From Spirochaetaceae bacterium (GTDB lineage Bacteria > Spirochaetota > Spirochaetia > Treponematales > Treponemataceae): a stretch of DNA of 64,000 nucleotides. Under the pieces are notes generated by a model. That model was not told the DNA's origin. It worked only from the letters and a program-made list of their open reading frames with translations, and made no database searches. Positions 34,515 through 43,194 of this stretch are shown here, piece by piece; within the stretch, counting starts at the first letter, position 1; each line of letters begins with the position of its first letter. Made by a program: the position numbers and the translations under genes. The stretch spans positions 1-64,000 of the forward strand of contig JAGARR010000030.1 of assembly GCA_017622135.1 (NCBI GenBank). Reading direction: 5' to 3'.

Positions 34515-35715
34515 ATGCGTTGTTTGAATCGCTTTGAAAAGGGACTGTTCTTTGCAGTCATGGCAGTCGCCTTTGTGGGCTCCCCGATCTTCGGAGCCAC
34601 CGTCTACGGAGCAGGCAACCTTGACGAATCGGTCTTTGCCAATGCGGTGCCCGCCGCCGCCAGCGACTTTGACTACCAGCTGCTTGACTCCCTTGAGGGG
34701 GTGGTGCTGCTGCGGTACACCGGGAAGGCCCAGGAAATCATCCTGCCCCAAGAAATCGAGGGCTTCCCCGTCCAGAGAATTGAGGGCAGGGCATTCTACA
34801 GCACCAATGTGAAGACGGTGGTGATACCGGACAGCGTGGTTTCCATGGGGAGGGAGGCCTTTGCCCAGTGCTCGAATCTTGTGAGCGTCAGGCTCTCCCC
34901 CACCATGCGGGTGATTTCCGGAGGGGCCTTTTCCGGCTGCTCCAAGCTGGAGAATGTCCTCATTCCCGCCGTCGGTGGACACCATGATTTCCAGAGCCTT
35001 CAGGTACACTGGAATACGCTCCATCACCCTGCCGCCAAACATGGTGTTTCGTAGCTATGCTGGGGACACGCCCATTCCCAGCCCGGAGGTCTTCGAGTCC
35101 TGCAGCAAGCTGGAAAGCGTTGTCCTGCCGGAAACCATGACAGTGCTACCGGAAAAAATTTTTGCCGGCTGCACTGCCCTCAAGGAGGTGGCGCTGCCGC
35201 CAGGACTGGAGGTGATTCAGAAGGATGCCTTCACCAGCTGCAAGGGCCTCCAGAAGCTGGTGCTGCCAGAAACCCTCCATACCATCGAGGACGCCCTGAA
35301 CGGAACGGGGCTGGTGGAGCTGGTTTTCCCCAAGTCCGTCAAGGAATTCCGTTGCAGGCTCTACTCCTGCCCCAATCTGGAGATGGTACGGCTGCCGGAC
35401 TCCTTGGAGGAGCTGGAGGAAGGGCTCTTCTACAATCCCAACTCCAGAGGCTCACAGATGAAGCTCCGCTCCGTGAACCTTCCGGCCTCACTGAAAAAGG
35501 TGTCCGCCACGGCCTTCTACAAGCTGTCCTCCCTCACGGAGGTGCTGATTCCAGAAACTCTGACACAAGTTGAGTTCGACGGAAAGCTTGAGCCCGACCC
35601 CAACCATCCCTACGGCGGCCTGCTTACCCAGACCTGGGCCTTCCTCGGCACCAGCCTGCCGCTGGCAACCCAGGCTCGCCTGAAAAAGATGGGATACTAC
35701 GGCTCCTTCAGATAG
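34515..35715 (+). pseudogene. BspA-like leucine-rich repeat protein, frameshifted
   Basis: The signal peptide (FFAVMAVAFVGSPIFGA) and LRR_5 repeats (VKTVVIPDSVVSMGREAFAQ, CSKLENVLIP) are in frame until ~34966. The repeats continue one base out of phase (PPSVDTMISRAFRYTGIRSI, KLESVVLPETMTVLPEKIFA, down to ATQARLKKMGYYGSF) until the stop at 35713-35715. An extra C in ATTCCCGCCG explains the break: without it the sequence reads LIPPSVDT. The full protein would have ~399 residues, be secreted and probably be surface-exposed. GGAGG lies 5 nt before the ATG. Confidence 0.75.
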
Positions 35716-35757
35716 GAGACGCAGCCCCTTGGGGACAAGGATTCCAGCCATAGCAAC

Positions 35758-35779
35758 GGAGCTTCGGAAACGAAGCTCC
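35758..35779. terminator. GAAA-capped hairpin after the LRR gene
   Basis: GGAGCTTCG and CGAAGCTCC form a perfect 9-bp stem capped by the stable GAAA tetraloop. No T run follows, so Rho-independent activity is uncertain. Confidence 0.5.
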
Positions 35780-35802
35780 CTCAGCACGCCGCAGGCGTGA
35801 GA

Positions 35803-35935
35803 CTATCCCTTCACTGCACCGGAAAGCACCCCCCAGATGATGTTTTTCGCAGAAAGGCAGGATGGGTGATGCAGGTGATTTTCAGCATGGGGACAATCAC
35901 GTAGAAGAAAACTTTGATTCGGAGGTTTTATCTTC
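35803..35935 (-). pseudogene. Remnant of a carbohydrate ABC transporter permease C-terminus
   Basis: On the minus strand one frame encodes RIKVFFYVIVPMLKIT, a TM segment typical of MalG/LacG-type permeases. A second frame ends KNIIWGVLSGAVKG with a stop at 35803, matching the family's usual C-terminal '...GAVKG'. The two pieces are out of frame and the sequence between them is missing, so only scraps remain. The rest of the 231-bp spacer shows nothing else beyond the hairpin at 35758. Confidence 0.55.
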
Positions 35936-35946
35936 GTTTTTTCAAG

Positions 35947-36882
35947 CTACCAAATCATAGCAAAGTATGCTCCATAGCCCACCAGCATGATGATGCCGGC
36001 AACACGCCCCAGACGTTTGGTGGGGAGGGCCAGCACAAGGAGCAGCAAGGCTGCAACTGCCGCAATGAGAGTGTCAAAACGAAAGGCGGACACAAAGGGG
36101 ACGGGAATAACCAAACCGGAAAGTCCCACAATAAATAAGATATTGAAGATGTTGCTGCCCACAATGTTTCCGATTGCCATGTCGGGATTTTTCTTGATAG
36201 CGGCGGCAACAGAGGTAAAAAGCTCAGGCAGGGAGGTTCCCAGGGCAACGATAGTAAGCCCAATGAAACGCTCGCTCAAGCCAAGCATCGTGGCAATGGC
36301 ACTGGCGGCATCCACGGCAAGGCTGCTCCCCACGATAATCAAGGCAAGACCAACCACGGTGAACAGCAGGGCCTTTGGCACAGACTGAATCTTCGCTCCT
36401 TCTTCCTCACTTTCACCCACTATCAAACCCTTCTTTGTCATGGCAAAGAGATACGAAAGATAGGCAATAAAAAACAACAGAAGAATTCCTGCATCCAGAC
36501 GGCTCACGGTTCCGTCGTAGCCCAACAGCAGGAGCAGCAGGGTAATGACAATGGTAACAGGGATGTCCACAAAGGCTGTGAGCCTGGCCACCTTCATGGG
36601 GCAAATCACTGCCGCCAGCCCCAGGATAATTAAAATGTTCAGGATATTGCTGCCCACTACGTTGCCAATCGTAATGTCTGCATTGCCATGGAATGCAGCG
36701 GTGAGACTGACAGCAGCCTCTGGAGCGCTGGTTCCCATGGCCACGATGGTAAGCCCGATTACCAGCTGGGGAATCCCCAATTTTTCCGCAATGCTTGCCG
36801 CTCCGTCCACAAACCAGTCTGCACCCTTTACCAAAAGCACAAACCCCACTGCCAGCAAGACCAGTTGTATAATCATTTCCAT
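35947..36882 (-). CDS. Calcium/sodium antiporter (CaCA family, YrbG-like)
   Basis: The product has 311 residues and ~10 TM helices. It has the two inverted alpha-repeats of the family: TIVAMGTSAPEAAVSLTAAF with NIVGSNILNILIIL-type sequence (NVVGSNILNILIILG), and TIVALGTSLPELFTSVAAAI with GNIVGSNIFNILFIVG. It exports cations, probably Ca2+ for Na+ or H+, at the inner membrane. GGGAG ribosome site. Monocistronic. Confidence 0.93.
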   Translation of the reverse strand: MEMIIQLVLLAVGFVLLVKGADWFVDGAASIAEKLGIPQLVIGLTIVAMGTSAPEAAVSLTAAFHGNADITIGNVVGSNILNILIILGLAAVICPMKVARLTAFVDIPVTIVITLLLLLLGYDGTVSRLDAGILLLFFIAYLSYLFAMTKKGLIVGESEEEGAKIQSVPKALLFTVVGLALIIVGSSLAVDAASAIATMLGLSERFIGLTIVALGTSLPELFTSVAAAIKKNPDMAIGNIVGSNIFNILFIVGLSGLVIPVPFVSAFRFDTLIAAVAALLLLVLALPTKRLGRVAGIIMLVGYGAYFAMIW

Positions 36883-36935
36883 GGAGAACTCCCTTTCATG
36901 TCCTTTTATACTTTGTTTTTAGTAAAGGTCGAATT

Positions 36936-36970
36936 AAAAAGAAACCACGGTAAACCCGTGGCTTCTTTTT
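36936..36970 (-). terminator. Terminator of the carAB operon
   Basis: GAAACCACGG and CCGTGGCTTC form a 10-bp stem with one mismatch and a 5-nt loop. On the minus strand it is followed by TTTTT, 11 bp past the carB stop. Confidence 0.8.
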
Positions 36971-36980
36971 ATATAAAGAC

Positions 36981-39900
36981 TTAAATCTCAATCTCGCCGG
37001 TGTATACCAGCTTGGCGGCTCCCGTCATGTACACGGTCTCACCGGTATAGCGGACGATGAGCTCGCCGCCCCGCACCTTTACCGTGATGTCCTGTCCGAT
37101 GGGACAGAATCCGTTCAGCACGGCGGCGATGGCGGCAGCGCAGGCACCGGTTCCACAGGCGGGAGTCTCGCCGTTGCCACGCTCCCAAACCCGCATCTTC
37201 AGCCGGTTGCGGCCCACCACCCGCACGAATTCGGTGTTCACCCGCTTGGGGAACAGCTGGTGGTTCTCAAACAGTGGCCCGATAGCCGCCACGTCAATCT
37301 TGTCCACAAAGCTGCTGAACACCACGCAGTGAGGCGTTCCCACCGAGACCATGGTTCCCGTGTACTCCTGCCCATCCACCGTGATGGGGGCATTCACCAC
37401 AGCCTTGCAGGGAAGCCGCCCGCTTACCACATTCCAGTCGGTGGCAGAGCTATCAGGCAGATCCCCTTCCCCGCCAACAATTCTGATGCCCTCCGGCGTT
37501 CCCTTGACGGGACCGGACTCCACCAAGGCAGGCAACGCCTCTGGCTCGAATTCCGGCGCCCCCATATCCACCCGCACAGAGGAAACCTGGCCGCTCTGGG
37601 TGTAGGCCAAAAGCCGCTTCACACCCGCCGCCGTCTCCACAGTAATCTCTGCGGTATGGTCAGGCATGGCGGCGCATCGCTCCTGCAAGCCCCCGATGTT
37701 GTTGTCATACAAGTACTTGGCCACGCAGCAGATGGCATTTCCGCCCATCATTCCCTCCGACCCGTCCTGATTGAAGAACCGCATCCCTGCGTCCGCCACC
37801 TCGGAGCGGGTAATCAGCACCAAGGAATCGGCTCCAATGCTGGTGCGACGGTCACAGAGCCGCACGCTCAGGCCGGCCGGATTGATGATGTCCTGGTGGA
37901 TGGCGTTGAACACGATGAAGTCGTTGCCAGTGCTCTGCATCTTAGCAAACCTGAGCCGAAGCTTCTGGTCGTCCAGCCGGTTGATGTCCACCAGCTCCAG
38001 ACTTTCGGTTGAATAGCGGCTCTGGAGGCTGCTGGCGATGGCGTTGGCCGTGTCGATGGAGGTGAGGCAGGGAATGTCCCGCTCCACGGTCTTACGTCGC
38101 AGCTTCACGCTGTCGTAGGTGGGGATGCGCCCCTTGGCGGAGGTAGAAATCACATAGTCGATGTCACCGGTATCCAGCAGGGTCAAGATGTTGTCATCGG
38201 GATTCTTATGAATCTTGTTGACCACCTGCACCTCCATGCCAAAGCCGCTGATAACCCTGGCCGTTCCCTCGGTGGCATAGAGCTTGAATCCCAGATCGTA
38301 GAAGCGGCGAGCGGTGTCCACAATCTCGAACTGGTCGCTCTTCCGCACTGTGATGAGGACTCCGCCACTCTTCTTCATACGGTAGCCTGCCGCCACCAGC
38401 CCCTTGTACAGGGCTTCATCAAGGGTTCGGGCCAAGCCCAGCACCTCGCCGGTGGACTTCATCTCCGGGCCCAGATGGGTGTCCACATCAATCAGCTTTT
38501 CAAAGCTAAATACGGGAACCTTCACCGCAACGTAGGGAGGAATACGATACAATCCCGTGCCATAGCCCATATCCTGAAGGCGCTCCCCCAGCATGGCACG
38601 CACGGCAAGCTCCACCATGGGAACGCCAGTCACCTTGCTGATGTAGGGAATGGTGCGGCTGGAACGAGGGTTCACCTCGATGATATAAAGCTCGTTGTCG
38701 TGCACCAGGTACTGGATGTTCACCAGCCCCTTCGTTCCCAGCGCCAGAGCCAGCTGACGAGACTGGTTGATAACCTTTTCTGTCATGATGTCGTTGACGT
38801 TCCAGGCCGGATACACGGCGATGCTGTCGCCGGAATGGATTCCCGTCCGCTCGATGTGCTCCATGATGCCGGGAATCAGGATGTCCTCGCCGTCGCAGAT
38901 GGCGTCCACCTCCAGCTCGATTCCCATCAAGTACTTGTCGATGAGCACCGGGTTCTCGATGTTCTGGGAGAGGATGATTTTCATGTACTCACGAACATCG
39001 TCCTCGGTAAAGGCGATAATCATGTTCTGGCCGCCCAGCACGTAGGATGGACGCAGCAGCACCGGATAATTCAGCCTTTCAGCGGCTTTAAGGGCCTCCT
39101 CCATGGTCAGCACGGAAAAGCCCTTGGGCCGCTTGATATTCAGCTGCTCCAAAAGATTGTCAAAGCGCTCCCGATCCTCCGCCATATCGATGGAGTCTGC
39201 GCTGGTTCCCAAAATCTGTATTCCCTGACTATGCAGGAATTTGGTGAGCTTGATGGCAGTCTGTCCGCCAAAGGCCACCACCACTCCCAGGGGACGCTCG
39301 GTACGGATGATGCCCATCACATCCTCCGGGGTCAGGGGCTCGAAGTAGAGGCGGTCGGCAGTGTCAAAGTCCGTGGAGACAGTCTCCGGGTTGTTGTTGA
39401 CGATGGCAACCTCGTAGCCCAGCTTCTTCAAGGCCCACACGCACTGGACGGAGGCGTAGTCAAACTCGATTCCCTGCCCAATCCGAATCGGACCGGAGCC
39501 CAGCACCAGAATCCGTCCCTTGCTCTGCCGTCCCATCACGCAGTTCTGGGAGTCCTGTGCCGCAAGGAATTCCTGGGCCTCGTTAGCCTTGTCGTAGCCG
39601 CCGTAGAAGTAGGGAGTCTGGGCCTGAAACTCGCCGGCACAGGTATCTACCATCTTATAAGTGGCCGGAAGATGGGCAAGCTCCCCCGCCTTCCGCAGCC
39701 GCTCGGCCTCCTCAGCCAAAGCCAGCACCCCGCCCCCTCCGGGAATGCGGATTCCAGTCATGGACTCAATCACGCTGTCGGGGTAGCCCAGCTTTTTCAG
39801 CTCCAGGTAGAATTCGGGGGAAAGCTCCCCTCCGCCCACCTTGATGTTGAACATGGCTTCATCAACATCCACCAAATGCTGAAGCTTGCCCAAAAACCAG

Positions 39901-41270
39901 GGGTCAATCATGGTAATCTCGTGAATCCTCTCCACAGAAAGGATGCCGCGGCTCAGGGCCTCGTAAATGGCGAACAGCCGCTGGTCGGTGCATTCTCCCA
40001 CCCGGCGGATAATATCCTCGTCGCTCTCCTCCATAAAGGCGGGAAGGCGACAGGTGGAAAGGGAAATCTCGGCCCCCCGCACTGCCTTCATCAGCGCCTG
40101 CTCAAAGGACACCCCGATGGACATGACCTCTCCGGTTGCCTTCATCTGGGTTCCCAGAGTGCGCTTGGCGTACACAAACTTGTCAAAGGGCCACTTGGGA
40201 AACTTCACCACCACGTAGTCGATGGTGGGCTCAAAGCAGGCCATGGTGGTCTTGGTGACGGCGTTGGGAATCTCGTCCAGTGTCAGGCCGATGGCGATGA
40301 GGGATGCAACCTTGGCAATGGGATAGCCGGTGGCCTTGGAAGCCAGGGCAGAGGAGCGGGAGACACGGGGGTTCACCTCAATGACGGCGTACTCAAAGCT
40401 GGTGGGGTTCAGGGCGAACTGGCAGTTGCAGCCGCCCTCCACCTCCAGGGCTGAGACAATGTTCAAGGCGGCGGTGCGCAGCATCTGGTATTCCTTGTCA
40501 GAAAGGGTGACGGCGGGGGCCACCACAATGCTGTCGCCGGTATGCACGCCCACCGGGTCAAAGTTCTCCATGGAGCAGACGGTGATGGCATTTCCGGCAC
40601 TATCCCGAATCACCTCGAACTCAATTTCCTTCCAGCCGGAGATGCACTTTTCCACCAGAATCTGATGAATGGGGGAACGATGCAGACCGTTCTGTCCGAT
40701 TTCCCGCAGCTCATCCTCGTTTGCAGCGATACCGCCGCCGGTGCCACCCAGGGTAAAGGCGGGGCGCACAATCACCGGATAACCAATCTCCTCGGCAAAT
40801 TCCAAGGCTGAATGGAGATCCGTCACCACAGTGGAAGGGATGCAGGGCTCACCGATGGCCTCCATGGTGTCCTTGAACATCTGACGATCCTCGGCCCGAT
40901 CGATGGTCTCAGGCCTCGCCCCCAAAAGCCTCACTCCATGCTGAGCCAAAAAGCCTTCCTTTGCCAGCTGCATGGAAAGGGTCAAACCAGTCTGCCCCCC
41001 CAGTGTGGAAAGGAGGCTGTCCGGCCGCTCCTTTTCGATGATGCGCTTGATGGTTTCTGTATTGAGGGGCTCGATGTAGATGGCATCGGCCATCTTGCTG
41101 TCCGTCATCAGGGTGGCGGGATTGGAGTTCACCAGCACCACTTCCAGACCCTGCTCCTTCAAGGCCTTACAGGCCTGAGTTCCTGCATAGTCAAACTCGG
41201 CGGCCTGCCCAATGACAATCGGCCCGGAACCGATGACCATCACCTTGTGAATGTTCTGATTCAATGGCAT
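36981..41270 (-). CDS. carB: Carbamoyl-phosphate synthetase large subunit fused to a diaminopimelate epimerase domain
   Basis: The product has 1429 residues. Residues 1 to ~1090 are a full CarB: two carboxyphosphate/carbamate ATP-grasp halves (VMVIGSGPIVIGQAAEFDYA; ILVLGSGPIRIGQGIEFDYA) and the MGS-like regulatory domain, ending in LELVDINRLDD. With no stop, it continues through QKLRLRFAK into a DapF domain from residue ~1111 (MQSTGNDFIVFNA, GADSLVLI, RVWERGNGETPACGTGACAA). CarB normally ends near 1070. In DapF the first catalytic Cys (CGNGxRC) is replaced: the sequence reads DGSEGMMGGNAICC, Gly at residue ~1176; the second (ACGTG) is kept. No internal ribosome site is seen at the junction. 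The 16-bp gap to carA makes an operon. Confidence 0.93.
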   Translation of the reverse strand: MPLNQNIHKVMVIGSGPIVIGQAAEFDYAGTQACKALKEQGLEVVLVNSNPATLMTDSKMADAIYIEPLNTETIKRIIEKERPDSLLSTLGGQTGLTLSMQLAKEGFLAQHGVRLLGARPETIDRAEDRQMFKDTMEAIGEPCIPSTVVTDLHSALEFAEEIGYPVIVRPAFTLGGTGGGIAANEDELREIGQNGLHRSPIHQILVEKCISGWKEIEFEVIRDSAGNAITVCSMENFDPVGVHTGDSIVVAPAVTLSDKEYQMLRTAALNIVSALEVEGGCNCQFALNPTSFEYAVIEVNPRVSRSSALASKATGYPIAKVASLIAIGLTLDEIPNAVTKTTMACFEPTIDYVVVKFPKWPFDKFVYAKRTLGTQMKATGEVMSIGVSFEQALMKAVRGAEISLSTCRLPAFMEESDEDIIRRVGECTDQRLFAIYEALSRGILSVERIHEITMIDPWFLGKLQHLVDVDEAMFNIKVGGGELSPEFYLELKKLGYPDSVIESMTGIRIPGGGGVLALAEEAERLRKAGELAHLPATYKMVDTCAGEFQAQTPYFYGGYDKANEAQEFLAAQDSQNCVMGRQSKGRILVLGSGPIRIGQGIEFDYASVQCVWALKKLGYEVAIVNNNPETVSTDFDTADRLYFEPLTPEDVMGIIRTERPLGVVVAFGGQTAIKLTKFLHSQGIQILGTSADSIDMAEDRERFDNLLEQLNIKRPKGFSVLTMEEALKAAERLNYPVLLRPSYVLGGQNMIIAFTEDDVREYMKIILSQNIENPVLIDKYLMGIELEVDAICDGEDILIPGIMEHIERTGIHSGDSIAVYPAWNVNDIMTEKVINQSRQLALALGTKGLVNIQYLVHDNELYIIEVNPRSSRTIPYISKVTGVPMVELAVRAMLGERLQDMGYGTGLYRIPPYVAVKVPVFSFEKLIDVDTHLGPEMKSTGEVLGLARTLDEALYKGLVAAGYRMKKSGGVLITVRKSDQFEIVDTARRFYDLGFKLYATEGTARVISGFGMEVQVVNKIHKNPDDNILTLLDTGDIDYVISTSAKGRIPTYDSVKLRRKTVERDIPCLTSIDTANAIASSLQSRYSTESLELVDINRLDDQKLRLRFAKMQSTGNDFIVFNAIHQDIINPAGLSVRLCDRRTSIGADSLVLITRSEVADAGMRFFNQDGSEGMMGGNAICCVAKYLYDNNIGGLQERCAAMPDHTAEITVETAAGVKRLLAYTQSGQVSSVRVDMGAPEFEPEALPALVESGPVKGTPEGIRIVGGEGDLPDSSATDWNVVSGRLPCKAVVNAPITVDGQEYTGTMVSVGTPHCVVFSSFVDKIDVAAIGPLFENHQLFPKRVNTEFVRVVGRNRLKMRVWERGNGETPACGTGACAAAIAAVLNGFCPIGQDITVKVRGGELIVRYTGETVYMTGAAKLVYTGEIEI

Positions 41271-41286
41271 ATTATCTCCCTCCCCC

Positions 41287-42570
41287 TTATTCCTGCTGAG
41301 CCTTTGCTGCCATATTCATGGCTGCCACGGTATCCACAAAGCGGTCGTATACAAAACCCGCATCCTGCCGTCCGCCAGTAGTCTTTGGGAAGAACTGGAC
41401 GGAAAAACCGGGGAAGCTGCGGTACTGGATTCCCTCGCAGGTCTTGTCGTTGACACCCTCAAAGGTCACGAAGGCCGTCTCCGGCAGGGTCTCCGCCACC
41501 ACAGTATAGCCGCAGTTCTGACTGGAAATCAAAACACGGCCGCTGGAAAGCTCCTTTACAGGATTGCTCTCTCCCCGATGGCCGTAGGGAAGCCGCTTTG
41601 TCTGTGCCCCCTGGGACAGGGCCAGCAGCTGATGTCCCAGGCCGATTCCCAGCACCGGAATAAAACTGCCGCAAAGCTTAGCTACCTCCGCCACAATGTC
41701 CTGGCAGCAGGCAGGATTGCCAGGGCCGGTGGAAAGCACCACACCGGCAGGCTTCATGTCAAGGATTTGCTGGCAGGTGGCGGAGGCAGCCACGGTTACC
41801 ACTTCCAAGCCCCGCTTCTGCAGCTCTTGGACAAGGCTGACTCTAGCACCAAAGTCCCACAACACCACTCGAGCACCATCAGCTTTAACCGCAGCAGCCT
41901 CGTAGGAGTCAAACCTCTTGCCGTTGGCATCAACCGGAACCGCCCCGTACCGCAGAGCTTGTTCAAAGACCGTCTTATTGTCCTGCTCAAGACTTGTGGC
42001 ACTGCGACTCACCGCTGCCACGGGATTTTCTATTGTATGTGATTTGATTTCTTCCAGAAGCCGAATCTTTCCGGCATGTTTTCCAAGACTTGGGTTCAAT
42101 ATAAGGTTGTGCATGATGGACTGGAACTCGGCGGTGGCCTCCATATCCCGCTCAGGATCTCCGCTGAAGGCAACGATTCTGCCGTTCATGGTGCCCTGGT
42201 CACGGATCACCTTGGTCAAGGCCCGTGTGTCCACCCCATAAACCCCAATGACACCCTGCTCCTTCAGGTACTGGTCTATGGTACCGCCGCACCGGAAGTT
42301 GGAGGGCTCCCGGCACCACTCCCGCACGATGTATCCCACCGCATGGGCCTTGCCGCTCTCCGCATCCTCCCGGATAATGCCATAGTCCCCGGAAAGGGGG
42401 AATGTCTGCAAGATGATTTGTCCGTAGTTGCTGGGATCCGTCAGGGTCTCGAGATACCCTGTCATCCCCGTGGTAAAGACAACCTCGCCGGTAACGCAGC
42501 CGGCCGCACCGAAACTCTTCCCCTCAAAGACCTGCCCATTGGCAAGCACGATATATGCTTTAGTATCCAT
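41287..42570 (-). CDS. carA: Carbamoyl-phosphate synthetase small subunit with a dismantled glutaminase site
   Basis: The product has 427 residues, slightly longer than the usual ~370. It has the CarA N-terminal domain (ALTKVIRDQGTMNGRIVAFS) and a class I amidotransferase domain. In that domain the catalytic Cys of GICLGHQ is Gly (PVLGIGLGHQLLAL). The catalytic His and Glu of the QxHPEA motif are Phe and Lys (FSVQFFPKTTGG). SQNHG is also SQNCG. So it cannot hydrolyse glutamine by the known mechanism, although the fold and CarB-docking half seem intact. It is the first gene of the carAB operon; no ribosome site precedes the ATG, and a TATAAT ends 11 nt upstream. Confidence 0.93.
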   Translation of the reverse strand: MDTKAYIVLANGQVFEGKSFGAAGCVTGEVVFTTGMTGYLETLTDPSNYGQIILQTFPLSGDYGIIREDAESGKAHAVGYIVREWCREPSNFRCGGTIDQYLKEQGVIGVYGVDTRALTKVIRDQGTMNGRIVAFSGDPERDMEATAEFQSIMHNLILNPSLGKHAGKIRLLEEIKSHTIENPVAAVSRSATSLEQDNKTVFEQALRYGAVPVDANGKRFDSYEAAAVKADGARVVLWDFGARVSLVQELQKRGLEVVTVAASATCQQILDMKPAGVVLSTGPGNPACCQDIVAEVAKLCGSFIPVLGIGLGHQLLALSQGAQTKRLPYGHRGESNPVKELSSGRVLISSQNCGYTVVAETLPETAFVTFEGVNDKTCEGIQYRSFPGFSVQFFPKTTGGRQDAGFVYDRFVDTVAAMNMAAKAQQE

Positions 42571-42581
42571 ACTAAAGCCGT

Positions 42582-42587
42582 ATTATA
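42582..42587 (-). promoter_or_regulatory. -10 box of the carAB operon
   Basis: TATAAT on the minus strand ends 11 nt before the carA ATG. No -35 box of quality is evident. The predicted leader is ~5 nt and has no Shine-Dalgarno. I see no PyrR or arginine operator. Confidence 0.45.
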
Positions 42588-42682
42588 ACTAATTTATAAA
42601 AAAAGATTAAGGGGGGCTGGAGGAAATTTATGTACTTCCATGACAGCAGGGAACCCCCGATGAAATTAGGAGAAGAAATCTC

Positions 42683-42978
42683 ATGTTTGAAGTTACAAAC
42701 ATGCCGAACTACGAAAACTTTATGAAGGGCATCATCATGGACGTGTATTTAAAAGATGAAAACAAGGTGATTAACATCGAGATACAGACCACAAACCACG
42801 GCAACCCACCCCGCATGGTACGCTACTACCAAGCAGCCCCGACATCGACACCATCACGCCAGAAGATGTTAGCAAACTCTCATTTGTGGACTCGACAGGT
42901 GCGCCGTACAAAAACGACTCCTTCACCTATAGCTTAGAGCTAAAAAATTCCTCAGTCAGCCTTAAGCAAAACATTTAG
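42683..42978 (+). pseudogene. Rpn/PD-(D/E)XK transposase-like fragment
   Basis: The first ~50 residues (MKGIIMDVYLKDENKVINIE followed by IQTTNHGNPPRMVRYYQA) are the nuclease core of the Rpn family, with the catalytic (D/E)xQ-type IEIQ. The reading then shifts and the second frame (DIDTITPEDVSKLSFVDSTG, LELKNSSVSLKQNI, stop) does not resemble the rest of the family. The N-terminal and C-terminal parts are absent. It is a decayed or rearranged copy. Confidence 0.6.
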
Positions 42979-43021
42979 TCATAAAAACCACACAAACTTT
43001 CCAATAAGGAAATGAAACCTA

Positions 43022-43057
43022 GAAGACAGTCCTCCACAAGGGGCTGTCTTCTTTTTT
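43022..43057 (+). terminator. Intrinsic terminator upstream of pfkA
   Basis: GAAGACAGTCC and GGGCTGTCTTC form an 11-bp stem (one G-U pair), followed by six T. It belongs to whatever was transcribed through the Rpn fragment. Confidence 0.8.
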
Positions 43058-43135
43058 CAAAATGAAATTACGAACAACGCTTAACACTATCATAACGACC
43101 CTCCTTTTCCCTTCCGCAACTCGTTTTCAGTCGCC

Positions 43136-43164
43136 TTGTGCTAGCAAAATCAATCTGGTATACT
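43136..43164 (+). promoter_or_regulatory. Promoter of pfkA
   Basis: TTGTGC (43136-43141) and TATACT (43159-43164) are separated by 17 nt. A ~24-nt leader carries the AAGGAG site of pfkA. Confidence 0.6.
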
Positions 43165-43194
43165 TACTGTAATCTTCCTAACAAGGAGAATTGC

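Noticed and set aside
38208..40454. 748-codon open frame on the plus strand
   Set aside because: It is the antisense shadow of carB: low-complexity His/Gly-rich translation, no ribosome site, no motifs.
42595..42660. Possible riboswitch or attenuator before carA
   Set aside because: The G-run/C-run pairing here lies upstream of the predicted transcription start, so it cannot be in the carA leader.
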